DNA from: Ursus arctos
Lineage: Eukaryota > Chordata > Mammalia > Carnivora > Ursidae
NCBI RefSeq assembly: GCF_023065955.2
Contig: NW_026622985.1
Coordinates: 1,200,001 to 1,264,000, forward strand
Length of the DNA: 64,000 bases
Reading direction: 5' to 3'
The stretch's first letter is position 1; each line of letters starts with the position of its first letter. Of this stretch, positions 1-10,135 are shown piece after piece. The notes beneath the pieces were generated by a model. It was not told the DNA's origin, ran no database searches, and saw only the letters and a list, made by a program, of their open reading frames with translations. The position numbers were made by a program, and so were the translations under genes.

Positions 1-111
1 CGGTGTGCAGGGTCTGCAGACTGGGTCAGAACACACGCAGCTGCAAACCACGGCACTGAGGGGTGTCCTGGTCACACACAAGAAACCTCCAAACATTAAA
101 AAGTTACCAGG

Positions 112-315
112 TGGGCGCCTGGGTGGCTCAGTTGGTTAAGCGTCTGCCTTTGGCTCAGGTCATGATCCCAGGGTCCTGGGATCAAGCCCTGCATTGAGCC
201 CCACATCGGGCCGCCTGCTCCTCAGGGAGCCTGCTTCTCCCTCTGCCCCTCCCCCCACTCATTCTCTCACTCTTTTGTTCTCTTTCAAATAAAAAATAAA
301 TAAAATCTTTAAAAG
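112..315 (+). mobile_element. Can-SINE with 14-bp target duplication
   Basis: Head ggcgcctgggtggctcag, tRNA-Lys-like promoter region, CT-rich middle and aaataaataaaatc tail mark a carnivore SINE. The 14-base duplication aaaaagttaccagg flanks it at 98-111 and 316-329. Confidence 0.92.
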
Positions 316-334
316 AAAAAGTTACCAGGCCACT

Positions 335-475
335 TGGGTGTGGACATGATAGAGAAGGAGGCTGGGGTGGGGGAGCCGGCAGGGGGGACACGGGAACGCT
401 CTGTACCCTCCGCTCAATTGTTCTGTTTTTGAAGTTAAAACTGCTCTAAAAATAAAGTTTATTAATTTAAAAAAG
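335..475 (+). repeat. L1 3' end fragment (old L1M type)
   Basis: The segment aactgctctaaaaataaag preceded by gctctgtaccctccgctcaa is typical of the 3' ends of old mammalian L1M elements. Similar sequence at 1-97 suggests the Can-SINE at 112-315 inserted into this fragment. Confidence 0.6.
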
Positions 476-642
476 TTATCAGGAATAACATCTACAATAG
501 GTCAGATATGATTAATAACTACTGTCAATGCTGCATTGTTAACAAAGGATACAATGTTATTATTTATAAGGTACTCTTAAGTAAAGAACAATAATAATAC
601 ACATCTGATTTTTTTATACTCAATAAACAATCAACATGTTCT

Positions 643-842
643 TTTTTTTTTTTAAAGATTTTATTTATTTATTCAACATAGATAGAGACAGCCAGTGAGA
701 TAGGGAACACAAGCAGGGGGAGTGGGAGAGGAAGAAGCAGGCTCATAGCGGAGGAGCCTGATGTGGGGCGCGATCCCAGAAGGCCAGGATCACGCCCTGA
801 GTCAAAGGCAGACGCTTAACCGCTGTGCCACCCAGGCGCCCC
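643..842 (-). mobile_element. Can-SINE with 17-bp target duplication
   Basis: The reverse-oriented carnivore SINE begins with a T-run and aaagattttatttattt and ends ccacccaggcgcccc. The duplication aacaatcaacatgttct lies at 626-642 and 843-859. Confidence 0.93.
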
Positions 843-2464
843 AACAATCAACATGTTCTGATCAACAGTGTAAACCACAGAAAAGAGAATCTTGCTCATT
901 TGTACAAATACTGCTTTCATCACAGCAAAACTTTACCATGTGAAGACATGCCACATACAGAAGCTGTCAGCTCCCGCTTGCTCGTTCAACAACGCCGTTA
1001 CTGCTGTCTGTGGTCAGCCAGTTTTCACGGTCACCTCTGATTATCAGGTTATCTGATTATCTGTAGGATCTCTTCATTTCCAAGACATGGTGTTACACTG
1101 TAAGATTACTTGGTAGCCAAATCAGGTCAAAAGGGTTAACAAAACAATAACTAAATGCACCTAAAAATATATGTATTTATGCTTTTCCTCACAGTTTTAC
1201 CTGCTAGGTGATAGGGTGGGGCTTCGTGGTACTTCTGTGGGCAAATCAGACAGGACAGACCCGCGACCTCGGAGGGCACACCGTGACCGTACGTTAAACA
1301 CAGAGAGAAAACAATACTAATCGCTTCAGGTTTTTCCCCAGATACAATTTATGAGAAAAATAGTGTTTCTTAAAGCAAGAATCCTTTTCTTGGACTCCTG
1401 TTTTTACAAAAGCCATACAACTGCTTACACAGTCTTTTTAATGTCTCCCCATGTAATGCAACTGCTACGTCAGGGTTTGCTCTCGCCCTGGGATAAAGGT
1501 CACCGGGTGACAGGCAGCAAGAACGCTCGCTATCCTTATTTTACCACCGGCCCACCTTCACTAGAGGACATGGAAAAAAGTATCCGTTGTGTATTGCTTT
1601 CCCTTTTCATCAGTTGGTTAGACCCTCCCCCTGCAGGGCAGGGCAGCCTGTCAGGGAATCTCCATCCATCCGTGTTCCTGTCCCCAGCGACGCTCACTGA
1701 GCACTGACATCTGCGGGCCTGGAGCCAAACCGCAGGTGCCTGTCCCAGCAGAATCTGCAGCAGGGCCGGGCACCCTGGGCTGGTGGTTCTGGTCGCGGCT
1801 GCACATCGCGATGACCTGCAGCAGCTTTCAAAAGCACGAGTGCCGCGATTCCACCCATAACGATACTCATTATTGTACCAGCGGGCCGCACGGGTTTCAG
1901 CAGCTCCCCGGGGGATTTCACTCTGCAGCCAGGGCTGAGAACACCTTTTCTGGGACGGCTGGGTGGCGCCGCGTGTGGGCTTGGGAAACATGAACTTCAT
2001 CCACATACTGAGTCACCCAGTTACCAAAACATGCTGACCATTAATAGGGTTCTGCAGCTATTTCTAGTCTATTGGTAAATGCATATCGACTGGAAATATA
2101 AAAGTAAGGTAGTTTGTATCAGATTAGTGTGTACAAGCCAGCAAACTGCCGTATTACTGCTTTTGTTCTTCACAGGATCACCCTGCAGCTGAGTGCAGCA
2201 CGCATACCCATCTGTGTTAGCGGTAACTCATTCTTTTCCTCCCACATCGCTGCAGACTTGCCGCAATGTGCTTCAGAGCCAGACTGAGCCACATTTGTAG
2301 TTCACAAATATAAAAAGTGCTATTCTCTACTTTGTGAGGACGATGACCTAGCTCAGCTCTGCAATGCGATTGTGACTTTATAAGACAGACAGACTTCCCT
2401 TGCTTCGATTAAATCCCTTTAAACAAAGATTTCGGATTCAAATTTTGATTCTATTTGTCTTTCT

Positions 2465-2650
2465 TTTTTTTTAAACAAACTCTCTTTTTTTTAAAGATTT
2501 TATTTATTTGAGAGAGAGAGAATGAGAGACAGACAGAGAGAGAGAGAGAGAGAGAGCATGAGAAGGGGGACAGGCAGAGGGAGAAGCAGACTCCCCTCTA
2601 AGCAGGGACCCCGATGCGGGGCTTGATCCCGGGACTCCAGGATCATGACC
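2465..2650 (-). mobile_element. Can-SINE, 5'-truncated
   Basis: The reverse SINE has an extended GA-rich tract (2509-2560) and stops at ggatcatgacc, so the tRNA-like head is missing. The duplication tctatttgtctttct at 2450-2464 and 2651-2665 shows the truncation happened at insertion. Confidence 0.9.
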
Positions 2651-3504
2651 TCTATTTGTCTTTCTACCCTTTAGTAGAAAAATGAGTTTTCCTAAAAACA
2701 TACTTTACAAAGTTCAGTGCTATACAAGAGGATAATAGTCCTCAAAAAAGTTAACAAAAATAGATAAACACTTACAAATCCTATCTGAACGTGTCTTCTC
2801 ACATGTGAGAAGAATGTGTGCTCCTGATATGGCAGGTGTGGCTGGGAATAAAGGAGGGACTTCTTTTCAGTAACGTTTTACAGCCTAGGCAAGGAAATAT
2901 CCACAGATCACTATGTTGTAATAAAAATGTGCACTTATCAAAAGAAAGAAATGCAGAGTAGACGTTAAGGGCAATTTCGCCAGCTGTCACTTTGAGCGAG
3001 CACCCCATTCACTAAGGAAGAGACCAAGTTTTCTGACTTGTTAGGAAATGCAAACTTTCAGGGCCCTACCAAGGCTCAGGCTCGGGGATTTGCCACTTGC
3101 AGGATAAGCGGCTGCGGGCAAAGAATCAGAGGCTTTGGAATAGTCAGCAGTAGCCGAGTCTCAGGAACATTAAAGACCGCCCCTTGCTCTGTCCGCCCCC
3201 GCCTCCTCCGGGAAGCTGTACCTGACCCAGGCCTCTCTACCCTGCCGGACGGGGGCTGTGCTGCAGAGACCCGCAGGTCGAGCACATGTGGAGCCCCGGG
3301 AGTCTGTGCCGGTCTGCGGAGACCCCGCCCCTTCTTTTTAAGCACACGAGGTGATGCTGGTTGACAGTGAGAACTTCGAGTCGCCATAACCTCACAGCTT
3401 CACCTCTGCTTGCGTAACCCGAGGCCTGCTGAGTGCCCCAGGTGTGCAGGATGCCATCAGCCGAGGGGCAGGTCCCCCCCCAACCCCGTGGGCCTTTCCT
3501 TTCC

Positions 3505-3690
3505 ACCAGTGGTTCCCCAAACTTTGGTGCTCATCAGAATAACTGCGGAAGCTCTGAAAAGCCCCCGGGCCCAGGCAGCACCTGAGGCAAATTAAATCAG
3601 CATCTTTGAGGTCGGGGCCCCAGGAGGTCCCTGACAGCGGCCAAGCTGGAGAACCAGGCCATTGATGTCTGCGTTTGGGGGAGGGGGCAT
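3505..3690 (+). repeat. MER5-like hAT DNA transposon remnant
   Basis: The stretch accagtggttccccaaactt followed by ggtgctcatcagaataactg and later cccccgggcccaggcagcac resembles MER5A. The outer limit is uncertain. Confidence 0.6.
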
Positions 3691-4984
3691 GTGGGCCAAA
3701 GCCCCAAATTAAGAACTTCCAACAAATATCTAAGACTTGTGATCAGCTGGGATACAATATGAAGCCCCCACAGCACTGCTCGTTTTAATAAAACCAGTGA
3801 CGACTGGGACTTGGCACGTCTAGAATTTGGAAGATTCACCTTTTTTACTTCATGAGGTGACGGAATGTTACTCGTAGGGTATGACTGCAGGGACTCTATA
3901 ACTTAGAGTTTATAGGAGATGTGCGTCAGGACGCCGGCCACGGTAAGCGTTAGCTTCCAACCCTTACTTTCCCCTGACCTGTTTCCAAGGGCCGGATCTG
4001 AGGTGGGGCCATGGGAAAAGTATCCAGGAACTGAGCGAGGAAGGAACAGGCTCTCTTTAGGGTCTTAGGACCTGGCGTCAACAAGGAGGAACGGAAGAGA
4101 TGGAGTGTAAGCTTTGAACTCTGGCCAAGCAGGGCCATGAGATGGAAACATGGGTGCCAGTCTGGGGGGCCCCTCTCCTCATCTGCCTGCAGTGATGGGG
4201 GGGTCCCTGACTTGGGCTCTGAGGCATCTCCAAGCCCCCTCTGCACCTCCCTGGACAGCCATGGTGAGGACATTGTGGGAAACAGTTTTAAAAATCCAGA
4301 GAACTTAGCAACTCGATTTTATGCAGGAAACTGAAATACGAAGGAGAAAAAGCTTGAATAGTTTTTGCTGTTTTATTATGTTATAGTAAAATATTGCAAA
4401 TTACAAAAATACTAGGATTTAACTGCTACAGTTGGACTGAGATACAGTTGCTCTCCCTCACCAATCATTTGCTTCTTGATGAATAACTGGTAACAAAATG
4501 TGCATTTCCAGGGCCAAATAAACGTCTGACTAAAATATTTATGTTCTGAGGTGAATAAATAACGAAAGTGGCTTACTGACAATGGCATAAAATTTTAGAG
4601 TCTTAGAAATGTTTAATCTTTTCACTAATTATTTTCAGCTCCCCAGTGAGGACACCACACGTCTGGCATGGGGGAACGCTGTAAGCCGGTTCCCAGGCTG
4701 GAAGGGACAGCTAGTTAGGACGCACGGACGCAGCCTTTCCCCCACTTGGGAGCAGTTCCTCCGACAGAAGATTTCTCGGTGGAGGTTTCATGTGCTGGGA
4801 ACACACTTCCATTTCCCTCGTGGCTAAGACCCCAGTCCTGCTTTGGCCCAACTCCACCACTCACTCCCTGTGAGCGTTCCAGGTCCCCAGGCGGGACCCA
4901 CTCTTCCCTGCCCGGGGCTGTCCGTGCTTGGCCGACCTGTCTCACCTCACATCTGTCGTATTCTCTTAGGGCATCTATTTATGA

Positions 4985-5100
4985 GTCCAGTCAATTCCTT
5001 TTGCTAAATTGTGAATTTCTTGGAATTGGGGATTATGTTTTATTTATTTTTGTATCTTTAGAGTTTATGCTGGGCTGGTATAGGGGCTTAAGAGTATCTG
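4985..5100 (+). repeat. Probable L2 3'-end fragment
   Basis: The plus strand reads ttgctaaattgtgaatttc, then a run close to the L2 3' end (gggattatgttttattt, tgtatctttaga). It is antisense to EGFR and supplies the AATAAATAAA in the transcript orientation. Confidence 0.5.
5039..5048 (-). terminator. Canonical AATAAATAAA polyadenylation candidate
   Basis: The minus strand contains two overlapping AATAAA hexamers about 90 bases beyond the degenerate signal. They lie in sequence that looks like the reverse of an old L2 3' end. If used, the mRNA would end near 5015-5025. This is inference from motif and spacing only. Confidence 0.4.
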
Positions 5101-5129
5101 AAAACACAGTGGAACTGAATTGAATAGAG

Positions 5130-5137
5130 TTTATATT
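5130..5137 (-). terminator. Degenerate polyadenylation signal (AATATA/TATAAA)
   Basis: At the position where the human 5.6-kb mRNA has AATAAA, the minus strand reads ggaaatataaactc, giving only the weaker variants AATATA and TATAAA. The surrounding bases (gactttgtcccaatgg before, ctattca after) align well with the human mRNA end. Cleavage would fall near 5105-5120. Confidence 0.55.
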
Positions 5138-6318
5138 TCCATTGGGACAAAGTCAATATATTGGTAACAAAATTGGAGGGCCCTGATCTGCGAGTCAATA
5201 CTTTAACAGCAAAAGGAAAATCTCATACGGGTGTGTGGCTGAACACGTCCCTGTAGGCCGAAGATACTGTCTGAGACGTTTTCTCCTTGAAAGACTGGAT
5301 ATGGTAAGAGTATTTAACACCTGTGTACAAAGGACTGCCATGAACCGGTCAGGCTGCAAGGGCGCACAAGGTGGAAAAACACTTGGGGTCCTAAAATTAG
5401 CGGGACCTTCCAATGATTGGAAAATTGTCTTAAAAGGGAATTTGCTTTCTTTCAAAAAACTACCTGTAGACGTTGTTAGGGCATTATCATCGATTTCAAA
5501 CTCTGATTTCCTATTTACCTCTGTAATTCCCCCATGCATAGTGTTATCTTTACTTCCCCCTGTCAAATGTGCCCTCAGGGCCTAGGGCTGTGGTTCCTGT
5601 TCCTGCGTGGTGGCCCAAGGGCCTGGATCCTTTCATTCACAAAGGGCAAGGAGGGGCTTGGGGGGCAGCTTACCAGAGAGGGGAAAAAAGTACCCTTTGA
5701 GTAAAAAACTCTTAAAGTAAAATAAAAAGAAAATTATCTCCCGTAAATAAGTGGGGGGCGGGGTGGGAGGCTTAGACGAGCTGCAGGCGCAACTTCTCGT
5801 TTCTGCGCTGTCCAATATGTGCCGGATCCCCAGCCCCAGAGGACCTGATGTATTTCCTCTGAGACTCCAATCTGGGAGCCGCGTTCTTGTGCGAACGCTT
5901 GCATCACCGTTCCATCTTGATTAAAGGCTAATGGTCTGCGTGCTGATCAAACCCGAGCTGGTCCAGGTTACTGTCTGATGTACCGTCTCCTCTTACTGAC
6001 GGGGAAAGCATACTGAGTTTCAAAGCAGTGGAATGGAAAATAAACAAGTAAGTCCAATACTTATAACTAGAAAACACTGGTCAACCGTTGGAGAGTAAGT
6101 ACCATGAAGAAACTTATATAAAAAGAAGTCTGAAGAATTCTACCCCCTCCATTTCTTTTGTGCTCAGGGAGGGCTGGAAGTGGCTTATCCTCTTGTACCT
6201 GCTATGATCTGCTACAGTACCCATCAGTCCTGCGTAGGACACAGAGTACTTCTAGGTTTTTTAATTGTCTTGTGGTGGACGAACCTTGGAGCAGAGTCAG
6301 TAGAATCGAACGTTAGCT

Positions 6319-6325
6319 GGAAGAC
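6319..6325 (-). promoter_or_regulatory. Candidate miR-7 seed site in EGFR 3' UTR
   Basis: The minus strand reads GTCTTCC, the complement of the miR-7 seed, in a context (agagtcttccagct) resembling a human EGFR 3' UTR site. miR-7 repression of EGFR is established in human. Function in this species is inferred from conservation only. Confidence 0.5.
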
Positions 6326-6776
6326 TCTGACCCTTGCTTCTTGGTCACAGTTGGGCCTGGATCCATTCAGTGCAGCAAGTGCTATAAGCAAGCTTCCTCC
6401 TCATTGGAAAAGCCCACGAGAAATAAAATCAATAATGACAATTAAAAACCCCAAGGGTCCCCAAGCAATAAAACTCCGTACGCGGGTTTTTTTTTATATC
6501 AAATATACCTCATCGAAAGGTGAACTTCTGCCCGAAGAGACAATATTCTTGCTGGGTGCCTTTTCGTGGAGGCCTCACAGTTTGAAGACAAAGGAATGTC
6601 CCAGCAACTTCCCACAGTGCATCCAAGTAGGGGCACTTCCTGGGTGAAAGATGGGTCCCTCAGAGCAAATACGGCCAAACCAGTCCATGGGTCCAAGAGT
6701 TAATGTGGGCAGCTGCCGTGGCTTGGTCCCAGGGGCTGACACATCCGAGACTCATGGCCCATGCTGTGCTCCATGG

Positions 6777-7135
6777 TCATGCTCCAATAAACTCACTGCT
6801 TGGGGGCGCTACCCTCAGGTAGTCTGCATTTTCAGCGGCGGGGCCCTTAAAGATGCCGTTTGACTTGGCTTCCTTGGGAAAGAAGTCCTGCTGGTAGTCC
6901 GGGTTGTCCAGGCTGATCTGGTGGTTGCCTTTCTGGGCCCAGAGGCCGGGGCCGTCGAGCACACTGCTGACGCAGGTAGGGTGTGTGTTGAGATACTCGG
7001 GGTTGCCCACTGCGTTGCTGTGGGGATTCTGGTAGTGAGGGTCTCTGCCAGGAGCTGGATTTAGAGGCTGATTGTGATAGACGGGGTTCTGGACAGAACC
7101 CGCAGGCCTTTTGGGAACGGACTGGTTTATGTATT
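6777..7135 (-). CDS. EGFR: EGFR exon 28: C-terminal phosphotyrosine tail and stop
   Basis: The coding part is 359 bases with acceptor tcctatttcag and a TGA stop at 6777-6779. The main autophosphorylation sites are kept: EYINQSVP (mature Tyr1068, Grb2), NPVYHNQP (1086), DPHYQNPH (1114), NPEYLN (1148, Shc) and ENADYLRV (1173). The protein ends PPSSEFIGA. The stretch [19 protein letters not shown] is clearly diverged and one residue shorter than human. The 3' UTR follows directly. Confidence 0.97.
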
Positions 7136-7535
7136 CTGAAATAGGAAAGAAATCACAGGTGACGTAATCAGCCCAGCATCAGCCCAAGCGGGACCCCACT
7201 GGACACCGACCCTGCCGATACTCCTCCACAAGGCCGCTGAGGGCAGGGCTGCTGGGAAGATGAGTGTCCTGCTGTTGCTGCAAGATACACTGGGTTCTTT
7301 TCTATAATTCTCAAAGCAACGGGCACATTTATCTCTGCCAATTTAAAGTCCGCGGGAGGACAGCCTGCCTTGAGATGCATGTGTGCACATGGGTATGAAG
7401 CACCTGGCAATAAAGCTGAGATCAGGAAAATACGTGTTTCACATGCTGGGAATGGAGCCCGGATCGAATCTGTCACACACATGTGTGCACACAGACACAC
7501 TCATCCATACACGGTCACACATGCGCTGACACAAT

Positions 7536-7570
<35 letters not shown>

Positions 7571-7847
7571 TTTGATGTTTGCTTCAAATTCTAGAAAATC
7601 TGCAAACTGATGCTAAAAACACACCTCCCGGCCAGACATGACTTGAGTTCAACACAAAGACCTGCATGCACACTCAGTCGTTCTGCAGTTCTCTGCTCTT
7701 ACTCCCTACACCGTGTCTGCAAATCGCCACTCTCCACTTCTGGACTGGCTTGACGCAAGCAAGCAGCCCGGGCACCAGGGGATGGAGGCTGGCCCTGTGG
7801 GACGGCGAGGCCAAGGACAGTGACCTTGTCCAGGGGAAGCCACTCAC
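7136..7847 (-). other. EGFR intron 27
   Basis: The intron is 712 bases. It contains an imperfect and then pure CA microsatellite around 7485-7567 and otherwise unique sequence. No exon-like conserved segment was seen. Confidence 0.85.
7485..7567. repeat. (CA)n microsatellite
   Basis: Imperfect acacacatg/cacac runs lead into an uninterrupted (CA) tract at about 7541-7567. It lies in intron 27. Confidence 0.9.
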
Positions 7848-7950
7848 CAGGTGCTGGGAGGAAGGTGTCATCTATGTTGTCCTCGGTCAAGGTGCCAGTG
7901 GGGTCCGAGCTGTACCGTTGCAGGAGGCTGTCTTCTTTGAGGGGACAGCT
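7848..7950 (-). CDS. EGFR: EGFR exon 27: tail with Cbl-site tyrosine; 6 bases shorter than human
   Basis: The exon is 103 bases against 109 in human. The acceptor is tcctcccctcag and the donor gtgagtgg. It encodes [20 protein letters not shown] and on to DDTFLPAP. The Tyr in QRYSSDP is the direct c-Cbl docking site (mature Tyr1045). Human has Leu-Gln before SCP, and here those two codons are replaced by the acceptor itself, so the predicted protein joins RNG directly to SCP. No other AG lies within at least 25 bases upstream, so the shift is likely real. Phase is preserved. Confidence 0.95.
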
Positions 7951-8629
7951 CTGAGGGGAGGACATAAGGCAAGGTGACTCCGGTCAGTGCTGCTCAGACT
8001 TCAAAGTGCATACAGATCACCTGAGATTTTGTTAGATTGCAGAGTCTGTACGGTCCAAGAAAGCGCCTCAGCGTCTGCATTTCCAACAAGCCCCCGGGTG
8101 GTGCCCATGCTGCTGGCCCACAGACCTCAGGACCAGTGGCAAGGACCTGGTCAGTGTGCAGCACGGCTTTCGGCAATGACAGAAATGTTCTAACATCCGT
8201 GCTTTTCAATATGGTCACCAGTGCAAACTGAAGGAGACGCACGAGGCCGGTGGCTTCTGTATTGTACGGGTCTAGATCAAGCCTTCCTACCAAGCATCAG
8301 CATCACCTGGAAGGCTGGCTCAAGCCCGATGGCCGGGCTCTGCCCCTCGCTGTCCTACTTCAGTGGGTCTGGGTCGGAGGCCTGGCCGTTTGCATTTGTA
8401 ACAATCTGCCAGGTGATGCTGGTGTTGTTGGTCCGCAAACCCCGTTCTGAACAGCATCGCGGTAAGGGACAGCTAACTGCTGGCCTTAGGGCAGGGGTCA
8501 GGGAGACCATACGGAGAAGAAAGGAAGGAGAATCAAGACCGGTTGGGGTAAGATGGGCATTTTCTATGTGCGATAGAGCCATGATACAGAGCTGTTATTT
8601 AATTCGGGTTTACTGGTGTTCATACGTAC
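7951..8629 (-). other. EGFR intron 26 with two MER5-like remnants
   Basis: The intron is 679 bases. MER5-like segments are at about 8003-8105 (gacttcaaagtgcatacagat) and 8276-8450 (accaagcatcagcatcacct). Nothing else is recognised. Confidence 0.7.
8276..8450 (+). repeat. MER5-like hAT remnant
   Basis: The segment contains catcagcatcacctggaagg followed by gccgggctctgcccc and a later caggtgatgctggtg, the pattern of a MER5A element with its terminal inverted-repeat-like ends. Confidence 0.6.
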
Positions 8630-8677
8630 CCCATTTCTGTCAATGCAAGCCACGGCGGAATTGTTGCTGGTGGCACT
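8630..8677 (-). CDS. EGFR: EGFR exon 26: regulatory tail
   Basis: The exon is 48 bases with acceptor tcttttccag and donor gtacgtat. It encodes SATSNNSAVACIDRNG, 16 residues in phase 0 at both ends. It was located by translation because it is too short to appear as an open frame. Human has Thr where this has Ala (NNSAVAC). Confidence 0.97.
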
Positions 8678-9057
8678 CTGGAAAAGAATCGACGTTGTTG
8701 AGGGCACACTTGCATATTCTCGCCCGTGCCCACTGAACCCAGGAGGTGGGATCTCGGGGAGTGGATATAATTAAAGTTACTTAATTTTGCCTTGACCCAC
8801 CAGCTTTAGAAAACTAGGTTTAGTTCTGACTTAATTCTGGTCCCTAGTAGACCTAAAAAGATTATGATCCAGTTATTGCAATGCCGTCAAACAGCTCACT
8901 GATACACCGGATGGAGTCACTCTGACTTTGGCTTGCCCATCTCGTTAACATCTACTTCTTTGTCTCTATGTGAGTTCTACTACACGGGTCTCATGTTCTC
9001 TGAACGATTCATTCAAACCAGCAGACACAGAGCTTGAGAAGGAGCGACATTCCGTAC
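8678..9057 (-). other. EGFR intron 25
   Basis: The intron is 380 bases of AT-moderate unique sequence between exons 25 and 26. No repeat is recognised. Confidence 0.85.
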
Positions 9058-9225
9058 CAGGGAACTCAGGAGGGGGGTCCGGGATGTGGAGGGACTGTGG
9101 AAGAAGCCCTGTTGGGGGATGAGGTACTCGTCGGCGTCCACGACGTCCTCCATGTCCTCTTCGTCCATCAGGGCGCGGTAAAAGTTGGAGTCTGTAGGGC
9201 TTGGCAAATGCATCCTCTCGTCTCC
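9058..9225 (-). CDS. EGFR: EGFR exon 25: proximal regulatory tail
   Basis: The exon is 168 bases with acceptor ctgcaccag and donor gtacggaa. It encodes about residues 983-1038. It includes the acidic electrostatic segment [20 protein letters not shown] with the Tyr equivalent to mature Tyr992, then the Ser/Thr-rich stretch [16 protein letters not shown], which holds the dileucine sorting motif. Differences from human are Asp to Glu in EDMEDV and Ser to His in FFHS. An 18-base tandem repeat begins just upstream in intron 24. Confidence 0.97.
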
Positions 9226-9243
9226 CTGGTGCAGAGATTTTGA

Positions 9244-9305
9244 GACAGGTGGTAAGGCCCAGACAGGTGGTAAGGCCCGGATAGGGGGTAAGGACCAGAC
9301 AGGGG
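9244..9305. repeat. 18-bp minisatellite upstream of exon 25
   Basis: Three full units (gacaggtggtaaggccca, the same with a final g, then gatagggggtaaggacca) and a partial fourth lie in direct tandem. The array starts 19 bases upstream of the exon 25 acceptor in transcript direction, where it reads as the pyrimidine-rich unit tgggccttaccacctgtc. Confidence 0.92.
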
Positions 9306-9989
9306 CTGTCCCACTTCTTGGCAGATGCCTCTTTGCTCGGCAGTTTGGTTATAATAAATCACCCCAGTTCTCAGAAGTGTAGCTGCTTCCTTCCCTCCCC
9401 CCACTTGACGTTAAAACATAAAAATTCTTTGATGTTTAAAAGCCCCTAAATGAAACAGAAACAGCTTAAGAGGAAGAAGAAAGGGGTGCAGGAGCGGTAT
9501 CTATCGAGTGTGTACTATGCAGTTAGGTGTGCCATCTTAGAGTTTACAGGGAGACATTGGTCCCTATTCCTGGCACGGACCTCTTAAACCCTAGGAATCT
9601 CTGAAATGGTGAGAGTGGCAAAGGTGTCCTTGTTATGTTGATGAGTGGCTTTAGGACCACAGCTAAGGAGGGGAATGGTTGCCAGGGGAACCAACCAGCG
9701 AAGAGGGGATTGGAGCTTTCAGTCACACCCCTGATGTCCTGGAATGTGGGAGGCGCTGGAGGGGGAATCACCATTTGGCCATTAATTTAATCAATAATGC
9801 CTATTTAATGAAGACTCCATAAAACCCCACAAGGACTGGGTTCATAGAGCTTCCATGTTGGTGAAGACATGGAGATCTGGGGAGAGCCCCCCAGAGGGTG
9901 TCAGGGAATTTCCTCCTGGGAGGTGTACGGAAGCCCGCTTCCCCCCACCCCCAACACACACAGCGGAATTGCTAAGCAAAATCTTCAGG

Positions 9990-10135
9990 TGCTGTATGCA
10001 AATTCTTTCTGCATACGTTATTTCACTGACTTCATTAAACAGCCCTGTGAGTTTGGTTTTGTTGACCTAAAGTGGTAAGCGGAGACTCAGGGATTTGAAG
10101 TCAGATTTGCTGCCACCAAAGCCCTGCTTCTCCAT
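9990..10135 (-). repeat. MIR-like SINE fragment
   Basis: A low-similarity segment carries attaaacagccctgtgagtt and gactcagggatttgaagtca, resembling the reverse complement of MIR. The match is by eye only. Confidence 0.45.

Larger units (their letters stand above)
1..5014. other. Downstream flank or possible extended EGFR 3' UTR
   Basis: No coding exon is recognised. The stretch holds an L1 3' end with a Can-SINE inserted, two further Can-SINEs, a MER5-like piece near 3505-3690 and AT-rich DNA at 4360-4570. Position 2040-2380 is unique and low in repeats, and could belong to the longer EGFR 3' UTR known in human, but I cannot confirm that. Open frames of 60-156 codons here lack recognisable domains. 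Confidence 0.5.
5015..6776 (-). other. EGFR: EGFR proximal 3' UTR
   Basis: Minus-strand sequence below the stop matches stretches I remember from the human EGFR 3' UTR. Examples are the ATTCCTTTGTCTTCAAACTG block near 6580-6605, TTTGAAACTCAGTATGC near 6008-6027, and the block before the 5.6-kb mRNA end near 5105-5165. Length is about 1.7 kb, as for that human mRNA. The exact cleavage site is inferred and could lie near 5105 or near 5020. A longer transcript form reaching further toward position 1 is possible but was not demonstrated. Confidence 0.8.

Noticed and set aside
112..190. tRNA-like sequence in SINE heads
   Set aside because: The A- and B-box-like heads belong to tRNA-derived Can-SINEs with tails and target duplications; they are not tRNA genes.
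1200..2000. Overlapping open frames on both strands suggesting a gene downstream of EGFR
   Set aside because: None shows a domain or exon structure; the region is better explained as flank or extended 3' UTR.
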